64,000 nt of DNA from Candidatus Poribacteria bacterium (GTDB lineage Bacteria; Poribacteria; WGA-4E; WGA-3G). The position numbers were made by a program, and so were the translations under genes. The stretch spans positions 120,009 through 184,008 of the forward strand of contig JAJECN010000054.1 in the NCBI GenBank assembly GCA_022821965.1, in the 5' to 3' direction. Below, in pieces: positions 52,429 through 60,314 of this stretch. The notes beneath the pieces are model-generated. The model saw nothing but the letters and a program-made list of their open reading frames with translations. It ran no database searches and was not told where the DNA came from. Position 1 is the stretch's first letter. Every line of letters begins with the position of its first letter.

Positions 52429-52459
52429 TGCAACCTTTTAATATCTAAAACCTGTCACT
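52429..52459 (+). promoter_or_regulatory. ECF-type promoter motif, copy 9 (sigma fusion 3)
   Basis: TGCAAC (52429-52434), 19 bp, GTCACT (52454-52459), 38 nt before the ATG 52497. Spacer and downstream sequence differ from the tandem copies, but match copy 2 after the -10 (CACTTAAATTAAA). The rest of 52185-52496 holds only the hairpin. Confidence 0.78.
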
Positions 52460-52496
52460 TAAATTAAAAGATGTTAGGATTCCAAAGGAGCTCGCA

Positions 52497-55400
52497 ATGG
52501 AACAGAAAGATGCGCAACTCATTCAGCAGGTACTGCAAGGCGACCAAGAGGCGTTCGCGCTTCTCGTCAACAAGTATCAGAAGGGTGTGCATGCCCTCGC
52601 GTGGCGGAAAATCGGTGATTTTCACATCGCTCAGGAAATCACGCAGGACGCGTTTCTCAGGGCATACCAGAAACTCGAAACATTAAAAAATCACAACTTG
52701 TTTGGCGGCTGGCTTTATGTCATCGCGTCACGCTTGTGCGCTGACTGGTTCCAAAAGAAATCCTTACCGGAACAATCCTTGGAGGTCACTGATATGAATG
52801 AGGTGAATCGAGCGTCATACTCCCGATATATGGCACAGAAACAGGAAGCCGAAGCCGATGAGACGCGTCGTGAAGTCGTCAAGGAACTGCTCCAAAAACT
52901 GCCTGAGAGTGAAAGGACAGTGATGACCCTCCATTACCTCGGTGAGATGACAATCAAAACCATTTCCGAGTTTCTCGGTGTCTCTCCAAATACCGTTAAA
53001 AGCAGGCTTAGCCGCGCACGAAATCGCCTAAAGAAGGAAGAAGACATGATTCGACAAAACCTTGGCAGTTTTCAACTGCCTACGCAATTGACAGAAAACA
53101 TTATGCGTGAAATCTCGCGTATTGCTCCCACCGCACCTGCTGCAAATAACCCCATGGTTCCATGGGTGCTTTCTGCCGCCTCAGCTGTTCTGATTTTCCT
53201 GCTGATGGGTGTTGGCACGCAGTACCTCTCCCGCTTCCAGAAGCCATACAATTTAAACGCCACATCGGAACCGACGGTTGATCTCATTGAGGCACTTTTT
53301 GTTGTTGATACCCCGGCGAAACCTGCTGTTCGGAATCAGGCAGGAAGCTCGGCGACTCCCGGTAAAAGTCCCGGTGCCGCCCAGAAACCCGACGCGCGAC
53401 TCTTCGCCGCAGCACTTGCCGACGAAGCCGAAGTTTCAACGCCTAAACCGCACTGGATACAGACAAAAGGTCCTGAGGGAGCCTCAGTCAACACCCTTTT
53501 CGTCACAACGGGTGGGAGCATTTACGCAGGGACAGCCACCAGTCTTTACAAATTGTCAGACGATCAGCGTGCATGGAAACTTGTGAGTGCCGGAACCGAA
53601 ACCTCACGCAGCGTGCAGGATTGGCTAACGGGCGGGGGGCAAATGGTAGAGCACGACGGTACGCTTTATGTGGCTACCGATACAGAAATATTAACTTCTA
53701 CCGATAGTGGTGCCACGTGGAACTCGCTCGGCAGCCATCCAAAAGGCGTGTCAGCAGGGTTAGTGATAACCGACGCAGGCTTTTATCTTGGGATTGCTGA
53801 AGGAGTTTATCATTCCCAAGATAATGGTATATCGTGGATAGCTCTGAAAGATGGATTAGATGCCAATAAGATTCACGCACTTGCTGCCGTTGAAAACACC
53901 GTATTTGCTGGCACCGATAACGGGCTATATCGTCTTAGTGCTGGGACATGGGAAAGAGTGCCCATTCGTCCAGAAGGGGTAAGCACGGAGAAACCGACTA
54001 TCTATGCCTTGGTAGTTGCAGAGCACCGGCTTTATGCTGCAGCTGGAGATGCGTTTACAAATAGTGTAGAGATGCGATCCAAATCAGGAATGAGCGATAA
54101 CGCATGGTGGTCGCTTTACCGTTCAACAGATTCAGGCAATTCTTGGTATTCTATAGATCCCTGGGAGAGATTAGAGAATGAGAAAGGGAACAGGAAGCGT
54201 AGGTTTCCGTTACGGAACGGAGGTTCTCCGTTTATGATGGAGATGCTCTCGAAAATCAAGATAGTCGCAGCGGCAGAAAGGGTGATGCTGGTAGATGCGA
54301 ACGGAGAACTTTTCTACTCTATAAACACCGGAGAGACGTGGAATTTCTTAGATTTAAAGACCGGGGATTATGGTATCGCCCCACCTGTGCTGATGTTAGA
54401 TAAGAACACCTTCTATAGAGGTATCCCACCCGGGGTTCAGCGGACAACGGATGGCGGCAAATCGTGGCATCAGTTTAATACTGGATTCGTGGACACTACC
54501 GTTACGACCTTGATTGCTGTTAAGGGTAAACTCTACGCAAATTCAATGAATGGGTTTGTCACCTCAGTAGACGGTGGTGAGTCGTGGACACCGCTCCGCG
54601 ACGGTCTTGACCATGGTGTCATTATTAAGGCATTTGACGGTGTTCTCTATGCGAAGAGGGGAAATGATATGAATTCACCTTCACCGCTGCTTCGACAATC
54701 TACCGTGGACAGTCGCATAAGGTTTATCCGTAATATGCCTGCTTTTGGGAAAATCGGTCCAGGTAATAAGGTCCGGACGACGATAGAGATACCGCCAGAA
54801 GTGCTCATGACCGCGCTGGAAGCGATTACAGGCAAGAGTAAGCAAGAGATTGAAGCTCTTGATCCTGAACAGGCAAATGAGATGCTCAAAGGGATTGATT
54901 TAAATGAGGCACTCAAGGATCACATTGATCTTGAGCAGCTAAAAAATGAAGCACTCAATAAGGCACTCCAAGAACCAGCATCATCCAGTATGATGTCGTT
55001 TTATGGGGCCTTTGCCGTTAGTGGTGATACTTACTATGTTGAATACCAGCAGAGGTTGTTCAGATGGAAACCCGGTATGACTGCGTGGTTCGACACCGGG
55101 TTAAAAGATGAAGCCGAACCCCCCTCTCTTTCTAACCTCTATTCTGCTGAGTACGCTTACGCTGAGGCAACCGATCTTATTCAATCTCTCGGGGTCAAAC
55201 TTGCTGTGTCCGGTAAAACCCTCTATGTTGGCAAACAGGATGGACACCTCATGCAATCGTTTGATGAAGGGGATACCTGGAATGATGTCACCGTAGATCT
55301 CCCATTTTCCGTTGCCGCTTACAACACAGTCGTCTTCGCTGGGTCAACTGTTTACGTAGCAACAGATAAAGGGGTCGCATATTCAAGCGATGGGACGCGT

Positions 55401-55646
55401 TGGCATAAAGTAACCGATGCGGAAGGCACGCCACTTGTCATAGAGAAATTTGCGGTGGACGGCGCAACATTATATGGTGCAACGGAACGGCAGGTGTATG
55501 AACTCAAGGGGAATTCGATCACATGGAAACAGGTTACACCGGAAGTTCCAAGCGCGATCACCTCCTTTACTGTCGATGATAACACGCTTTATGTTGGAAC
55601 GCTCGGTCGTGGTGTCCTCCGTTTCCCGCTTGATAAAATGCCATAA
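52497..55646 (+). CDS. Membrane-tethered ECF sigma factor with Asp-box propeller sensor, 3
   Basis: A 1049-residue paralogue. Sigma region 2 (FALLVNKYQKGVHALAWRKIG) and region 4 (same LPESERTVMTLHYLGEMTIK and NTVKSRLSRARNRL) are intact; linker FQLPTQLTENIMREISRI; transmembrane helix VPWVLSAASAVLIFLLMGVG near 222-241. Asp-boxes include STDSGATW, SQDNGISW, STDSGNSW, NTGETW, TTDGGKSW, SVDGGESW, SFDEGDTW. The helical insert near 744-838 is the longest of the three (PPEVLMTALEAITGKSKQEI and onward). AAAGGAGCTCGCA precedes the ATG. No anti-sigma gene is adjacent; control is probably built into the same chain. Confidence 0.88.
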   Translation: MEQKDAQLIQQVLQGDQEAFALLVNKYQKGVHALAWRKIGDFHIAQEITQDAFLRAYQKLETLKNHNLFGGWLYVIASRLCADWFQKKSLPEQSLEVTDMNEVNRASYSRYMAQKQEAEADETRREVVKELLQKLPESERTVMTLHYLGEMTIKTISEFLGVSPNTVKSRLSRARNRLKKEEDMIRQNLGSFQLPTQLTENIMREISRIAPTAPAANNPMVPWVLSAASAVLIFLLMGVGTQYLSRFQKPYNLNATSEPTVDLIEALFVVDTPAKPAVRNQAGSSATPGKSPGAAQKPDARLFAAALADEAEVSTPKPHWIQTKGPEGASVNTLFVTTGGSIYAGTATSLYKLSDDQRAWKLVSAGTETSRSVQDWLTGGGQMVEHDGTLYVATDTEILTSTDSGATWNSLGSHPKGVSAGLVITDAGFYLGIAEGVYHSQDNGISWIALKDGLDANKIHALAAVENTVFAGTDNGLYRLSAGTWERVPIRPEGVSTEKPTIYALVVAEHRLYAAAGDAFTNSVEMRSKSGMSDNAWWSLYRSTDSGNSWYSIDPWERLENEKGNRKRRFPLRNGGSPFMMEMLSKIKIVAAAERVMLVDANGELFYSINTGETWNFLDLKTGDYGIAPPVLMLDKNTFYRGIPPGVQRTTDGGKSWHQFNTGFVDTTVTTLIAVKGKLYANSMNGFVTSVDGGESWTPLRDGLDHGVIIKAFDGVLYAKRGNDMNSPSPLLRQSTVDSRIRFIRNMPAFGKIGPGNKVRTTIEIPPEVLMTALEAITGKSKQEIEALDPEQANEMLKGIDLNEALKDHIDLEQLKNEALNKALQEPASSSMMSFYGAFAVSGDTYYVEYQQRLFRWKPGMTAWFDTGLKDEAEPPSLSNLYSAEYAYAEATDLIQSLGVKLAVSGKTLYVGKQDGHLMQSFDEGDTWNDVTVDLPFSVAAYNTVVFAGSTVYVATDKGVAYSSDGTRWHKVTDAEGTPLVIEKFAVDGATLYGATERQVYELKGNSITWKQVTPEVPSAITSFTVDDNTLYVGTLGRGVLRFPLDKMP

Positions 55647-55696
55647 GTTTAGATTCAATTAGCAGTCCTTAGAAAAGGACTAAAGTTTGGACAATT

Positions 55697-55756
55697 TATA
55701 GTAAAGCTTGAAAATATGTAGACAGATTTTCAGGAGGCGAGGATACAATCCTCGCC
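55697..55756. repeat. GCGAGGAT element, reverse orientation
   Basis: Reverse orientation of the 26411-26490 element: TTATAGTAAAGCTTGAAAAT, ATGTAGACAG, then GGCGAGGATACAATCCTCGCC (55736-55756). Confidence 0.75.
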
Positions 55757-55782
55757 TCCGTGCGGTGTCTAAGTAGTTGAAT

Positions 55783-55811
55783 TTGACAATAAAACCTTGA
55801 CCTGTTAAAAT
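55783..55811 (+). promoter_or_regulatory. Sigma-70 promoter of the first Omp85-like gene
   Basis: TTGACA (55783-55788), 17-bp spacer, TAAAAT (55806-55811), 31 nt upstream of the ATG 55843. Confidence 0.75.
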
Positions 55812-55842
55812 GATATAACTCTCCTGGATTATGTGAGAAAAC

Positions 55843-58164
55843 ATGAAAAACAGCATCTTAATCTTATTCCTATTGCTACTAATTGCCCCTCCACTAACCG
55901 CCGCTGAAACGTCGGCTGGGACAATCCCTTTTGATTGTCCTGATACACCGAACACCAAGTTCCAATTCCACTTCACGCGTGAAATTATCGCACTTGCCGC
56001 TACGACAACACCTTTCAACACAGTCGATGACCTCTACATCCGCATCTATGATTACGAAGCAGATGTTTTTGATAAATTGGTTCGGTATTACGGTGAAAAA
56101 TTAAAAGCAACGGAAAACTGGCACAGTATACAGGAAACTGATAACGTCCATCTCTATGTGTTGGCGAGAACTGTTGGGCAAAACCGGCGATCTGATAACA
56201 TTATCGCGGGGACCTTTGACCAGTTTGGAATTCCGCGTCCGGCGGAGCTAAAACGTTCGGATAATACTATCGCGGGGATCTTTGTCCTCGTAAAAAGCGA
56301 CGAGAACATATCTCTACTAAATATCGTCGGCAGTGTCCCTTTACAACAGGCAGATCGCCTCTTAGCCAATCTCGGTGAACTTGGCATTGAGATCCCCGAA
56401 TTGAAATCGCTCGATGAACTCGTCCTCCCGAAATCTGTAGAAACAGTAGAACGCATGCCGCTGCCAACGCTATTCCGTACTGGCAACACTTCCACTGTCA
56501 ATGGGCAGACAACGTATAAGAAAACCTTCAGCATACCGCCTATCAGTACCTACACCGAGAGCCATCAAGGGCATTGGACCTACCGCGGACACCCGATTGA
56601 AAGCATTCAGATTCGCTCAACAGGAAAAAAACAGGTTGCCAGAATAAGCGACGGATTGAAAAGTGGATCCAAGGACATCACCGACTTATTAGACAACCTA
56701 TTATCAAAAAATGGATCTGATGATTCACCGAAATTCATTGTGAATACATCGGAACGGAGTGTTACAATCAGCGCGGGTGGAATGTTAGATGACACACACC
56801 CCACGATGCTTGCGAAGTCGTTTCGTACCCGAAAAGGAGATCCAATTCACGAGATCGTAATTCGAGGGACAGAGAGGGACACAGTGAGAAAAGCACTTGA
56901 GAAAGGACCTCAAGAGATTGAGGAGGCGGTCAAAGCGCTCCCTAAGGCAGTGCCAACCTTTGAAAAGGTAGATCTCGTGGTTGAAGAGAAAGATTCGCAG
57001 CGGACAGCAATAATTACTGTGGTGGACAAACCGATTGATCCCCGTTTTTATACGGATGGAACCCCACAGATTGGATTCAACCGTGTCACTGGATGGGAGA
57101 TCGGCACACGCATCGAATCCGGCTTTCGGAGACAAAAGAAAAGCAGTATGTCCTTTGGAATCAGTTCTTCTCCTGAGTCCACTGGCGATGACAATTCAAA
57201 ACTCTTTGGACAGATTGGTTACGGACTCAGCAATAAACAAATCTACTACCGAGCTGGCGGCAGTGCAGTCTGGAGTGAACCCTATTCATGGCATCTCGGC
57301 GTGACTGCCCAACTCCATCGTTCCATAGGCATTATCACCCCTGATCTTTTGTCTCACTACGATGGTGGTGGGACAACTGCTCTCCGAGTTTTGGGGATGC
57401 GAGATCCCTTGAATTACTACTTGAGACAAGGGATTGAGATCGGATTGGAATGGAAGCCGGTCATGCCGACGCATTCGTTCAAACTATTTCTACTCGCTGA
57501 GACACATGATAGTTTGAAAAAAAGCACAGATTGGCATTTCTTCAATTGGCGTTCAAAGTCAAAGGCACGCGGAAATCCGGTGATAACACCCGGGCGGATG
57601 CGGAGCGTCATGTTTGAATACGATCTTAGCACCCGCCGAAATCACCTCGGTTGGCATAACACGTTTTCAGTTGAGCACGGCAATGCCGCCTTCGGGTCAG
57701 ATTTTGATTTTACCCGGTATCAGCTCCATCTACGCTATGCATATCCATTCCGTGGACATCAGATACGGACTCGTGCTATCGGCAGTTTTTCAACCGACGC
57801 TTTGCCAATTCAACGCCAATTCGTCATCGGGGGACCCGGACTATTGAACGGTTATCCGCTTTACGCCGTTGCTGGCGACCGTGGTTATCTCTTTAATATC
57901 GAATATTTTTTCAGTTTACCGCAACTGTTTTCCTGGGGAAGTCAGCAATTTAATTTTGATTTCAATCTCTTTTTGATACTTTTCGTTGATGCAGGTCAAG
58001 CGTGGAATATAGCCGACGAAACGCGTACGCTTGCACCGAAGAGCAATTCCGGCATCGGTTTCCAATTCGGTGAAAGCGACTCTTTTTTGCGATTTAACAT
58101 TGCACAACCCTTTGAATCGGAACAGGGCGTCCGATTTAACGCGGTCTGGTTCTATAGTTTTTAA
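55843..58164 (+). CDS. Omp85-like outer-membrane protein 1
   Basis: A 773-residue exported protein. After the signal peptide (ILILFLLLLIAPPLTAAETS) an N-terminal domain (about 25-190) with IAGIFVLVKSDENISLLNIVGSVPLQQADRLLANLGELGIEIPEL resembles the DUF4252 type. A POTRA-like region follows near 333-400 (IHEIVIRGTERDTVRKALEKG, VVEEKDSQRTAIITV). The C-terminal barrel includes the motif RQFVIGGPGLLNGYPLY, which matches the (V/L)RGY-type lid motif of the Omp85/two-partner-secretion family, with Leu-Asn in place of Leu-Arg. The last strand ends in Phe (VWFYSF), as outer-membrane barrels do. The DUF4159 gene follows 23 nt later. Confidence 0.75.
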   Translation: MKNSILILFLLLLIAPPLTAAETSAGTIPFDCPDTPNTKFQFHFTREIIALAATTTPFNTVDDLYIRIYDYEADVFDKLVRYYGEKLKATENWHSIQETDNVHLYVLARTVGQNRRSDNIIAGTFDQFGIPRPAELKRSDNTIAGIFVLVKSDENISLLNIVGSVPLQQADRLLANLGELGIEIPELKSLDELVLPKSVETVERMPLPTLFRTGNTSTVNGQTTYKKTFSIPPISTYTESHQGHWTYRGHPIESIQIRSTGKKQVARISDGLKSGSKDITDLLDNLLSKNGSDDSPKFIVNTSERSVTISAGGMLDDTHPTMLAKSFRTRKGDPIHEIVIRGTERDTVRKALEKGPQEIEEAVKALPKAVPTFEKVDLVVEEKDSQRTAIITVVDKPIDPRFYTDGTPQIGFNRVTGWEIGTRIESGFRRQKKSSMSFGISSSPESTGDDNSKLFGQIGYGLSNKQIYYRAGGSAVWSEPYSWHLGVTAQLHRSIGIITPDLLSHYDGGGTTALRVLGMRDPLNYYLRQGIEIGLEWKPVMPTHSFKLFLLAETHDSLKKSTDWHFFNWRSKSKARGNPVITPGRMRSVMFEYDLSTRRNHLGWHNTFSVEHGNAAFGSDFDFTRYQLHLRYAYPFRGHQIRTRAIGSFSTDALPIQRQFVIGGPGLLNGYPLYAVAGDRGYLFNIEYFFSLPQLFSWGSQQFNFDFNLFLILFVDAGQAWNIADETRTLAPKSNSGIGFQFGESDSFLRFNIAQPFESEQGVRFNAVWFYSF

Positions 58165-58187
58165 TCAGCGAAACATGAGACAATGAA

Positions 58188-58970
58188 ATGCCTCGACACA
58201 TAAATCGTATTGTATTACTATCCTTTATGCTGTATCTGGTATCTATATTGACAGCACCATCTATTCTTAGCGATCATCTTGTGTCTGCAGCTGCATCCGA
58301 GAATCAAGGGACTGACGCATTCACTTTTGTTCGTTTAAAATACAGGGGTGCCCGCGGACATCATGGTAAATGGGATACAGATTGGCCCGCTTCAGATAGA
58401 AACTTTATTTTTCAACTCCGCAAGCAGACAAATGTCGCTGTGAGTTCAAAGGAAAAGATAATTGATATCGGTTCTGAGGAACTCTTTCACTATCCGTTTG
58501 GATATATGGTGGATGTCAAGCGTTTGAAATTTACCGACGCTGAGGCGAGAAATTTACGGGAATACCTACTACGCGGTGGTTTTATCCTTGTCGACGATTT
58601 TCACGGAAAACAAGCATGGAAACAGTTTTATAAACAGTTGAAGAAAATCTTCCCGGATCGTGAACCGGAGGAGATTCCGATGTCGCATCCACTTTTTCAC
58701 TGCTTCTATCGAATCAACGAATTGGCGCAAATTCCTGGAGCGGGCTCAGCACGCAGAGGAAGAACTTACGAAAGAGCAAGTGATGGCGGGCGTCACGTGC
58801 AGTGTCTCGGAATCTATGATGACAACCGCAGGCTCATAATGATGATAAACTTCAATACCGATTGGGGAGATGCTTGGGAGCACGCCGCTGATTCATTCTA
58901 CCCACGCAAGTATTCAGATATGGCATTCAAAATGGGCATTAACGCCGTTATCTATTCACTGACGCACTAA
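58188..58970 (+). CDS. DUF4159 domain protein 1
   Basis: A 260-residue exported protein. The signal segment is VLLSFMLYLVSILTAPSIL. DUF4159 features: FVRLKYRGARGHHGKWDTDWPASDRNFIFQLRKQTNV, LRGGFILVDDFHGKQAWKQFYKQLKKIFPDREPEEI and LFHCFYRINELAQIPG, then MMINFNTDWGDAWE near the C-terminus. DUF4159 proteins occur with Bat/MoxR operons and envelope genes in many diderms; the role is unknown. It is paired with the Omp85-like gene upstream, as is its copy at 62817 with the second Omp85-like gene. Confidence 0.85.
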   Translation: MPRHINRIVLLSFMLYLVSILTAPSILSDHLVSAAASENQGTDAFTFVRLKYRGARGHHGKWDTDWPASDRNFIFQLRKQTNVAVSSKEKIIDIGSEELFHYPFGYMVDVKRLKFTDAEARNLREYLLRGGFILVDDFHGKQAWKQFYKQLKKIFPDREPEEIPMSHPLFHCFYRINELAQIPGAGSARRGRTYERASDGGRHVQCLGIYDDNRRLIMMINFNTDWGDAWEHAADSFYPRKYSDMAFKMGINAVIYSLTH

Positions 58971-59132
58971 GAATGTTTACGACCCAAGATAGTTTGGAAA
59001 AACATGCAACTTTTTGGGAGCTCGTTTGTAGTAACATAAAAAGGACATTTGTAGGAGGGATCTCCGAATCCCGATCTCTTTGTGAGTAAACTTCACAACC
59101 GCGTCGCTTCCAAATGCATGAGGGATAACAAA

Positions 59133-60302
59133 ATGCGAAGACACACAAACCGCGCCTTATTGGCATCTTTTGCGCTTCACATAGGATTGATGTTAGCGAT
59201 TTCCCCGTTTCTCGTCAATCATTTCAATGCGGAAAAAGAGAGCATATCGGTTGAGATATTAGAGCCGGAAGCTGAGAAACAGGTGAGACGAAGGGTTTTA
59301 CCTCCACGGACACCTTTGGTGCCGAAAGCAAGTGAAGCTGAAGCATCGACCTCTTCTCCAGCTTCACCGACGTACGCACCGGAAGTGAACGTGCCGAAAG
59401 CACCGATTCATGCTGATGTCGCTCCCGATCTTGTTACACACACCGATCTTCCACAAGAGGATAGTCCGAGTCCTGTGTCCAATGCCAGTTTTGGCGAGGA
59501 TGATGGCGCGTTGGCGGGTCCTGTCGTCATTGAAGGGCAGCGAGGTGGTGGTGTTGGAGGCCCTGGGCACGGGGGATATGGCACGGGAAAAGGCTTGGGG
59601 CACGGGACAGGCGCGTCCGATGTGGGACTCGGAAACCTTGACGGTGTAGGTATAGGTGCCGGACTCGGTATCTTCGGAACAGATGCAATGCCCGGACACG
59701 GATTAATTGGGCAAGTCTACGTCCCCGGCGGTCCGATCCACCAGATGCCAAATTTTGACCTTCTGACACCTGTCTACACTTTTATCACACCAAATCTTGA
59801 TGTGCCTCAACGGAGGTATACCGAGGGATTTCCCACGCCAGAAACACAGTCTGTCGTTGAGAATTTTGCGATTCGGTTCCGTGGAGACTTGGCAATTGAT
59901 ACACCAGGGCGTTATACCTTCGGGCTTTACGCAGATGACGGCGCGAAATTATATGTCGATGGTGCCTTAGTTGTGGATAATGACGGAGTCCACCCAGCAA
60001 GGGGTAAACAAGGGTACATAGTGCTTACAGCAGGCATCTATCCCGTTGAGATTCACTACTTCCAGGGCCCCCGAGAATTCATCGCGCTACAGTGGTACTA
60101 TCAACCTCCGAAGGAACCCGTTTCTGAGTGGGCTCGTTCTTCCATCTCCGTAACAACCCCCAAATGGAATTGGCGTTGGGAGTCAACCCGGTCAGGGAAG
60201 ATTGTACCGCCCGAAATTATCTATCGCCCCGGCAAGCCTCGCATTCCAGATGCTTTGCGGAAACTACAGCAACGTCTGAAGGACATTGACAGCGAACAGT
60301 AA
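59133..60302 (+). CDS. PA14-domain envelope protein with Pro/Gly-rich linker
   Basis: A 389-residue protein. The N-terminus (RALLASFALHIGLMLAISPFLVNHF) and following ISVEILEPEAEKQVRRRVLPPRTPL look like a TonB/TolA-type anchor with a Pro-rich periplasmic stretch. A Gly-rich tract (GGGVGGPGHGGYGTGKGLGH) leads to a PA14 domain, about residues 215-340: GRYTFGLYADDGAKLYVDGALVVDNDGVHPARG then AGIYPVEIHYFQGP, with the Asp-Asp-Gly-Ala loop that in PA14 lectins binds calcium and sugar. I choose ATG 59133 (MRRHTN) because GAGGG lies upstream; an ATG at 59118 and the GTG 59082 are weaker. It is 12 nt upstream of the second Omp85-like gene. Confidence 0.75.
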   Translation: MRRHTNRALLASFALHIGLMLAISPFLVNHFNAEKESISVEILEPEAEKQVRRRVLPPRTPLVPKASEAEASTSSPASPTYAPEVNVPKAPIHADVAPDLVTHTDLPQEDSPSPVSNASFGEDDGALAGPVVIEGQRGGGVGGPGHGGYGTGKGLGHGTGASDVGLGNLDGVGIGAGLGIFGTDAMPGHGLIGQVYVPGGPIHQMPNFDLLTPVYTFITPNLDVPQRRYTEGFPTPETQSVVENFAIRFRGDLAIDTPGRYTFGLYADDGAKLYVDGALVVDNDGVHPARGKQGYIVLTAGIYPVEIHYFQGPREFIALQWYYQPPKEPVSEWARSSISVTTPKWNWRWESTRSGKIVPPEIIYRPGKPRIPDALRKLQQRLKDIDSEQ

Positions 60303-60314
60303 GGGAGATTTCGG

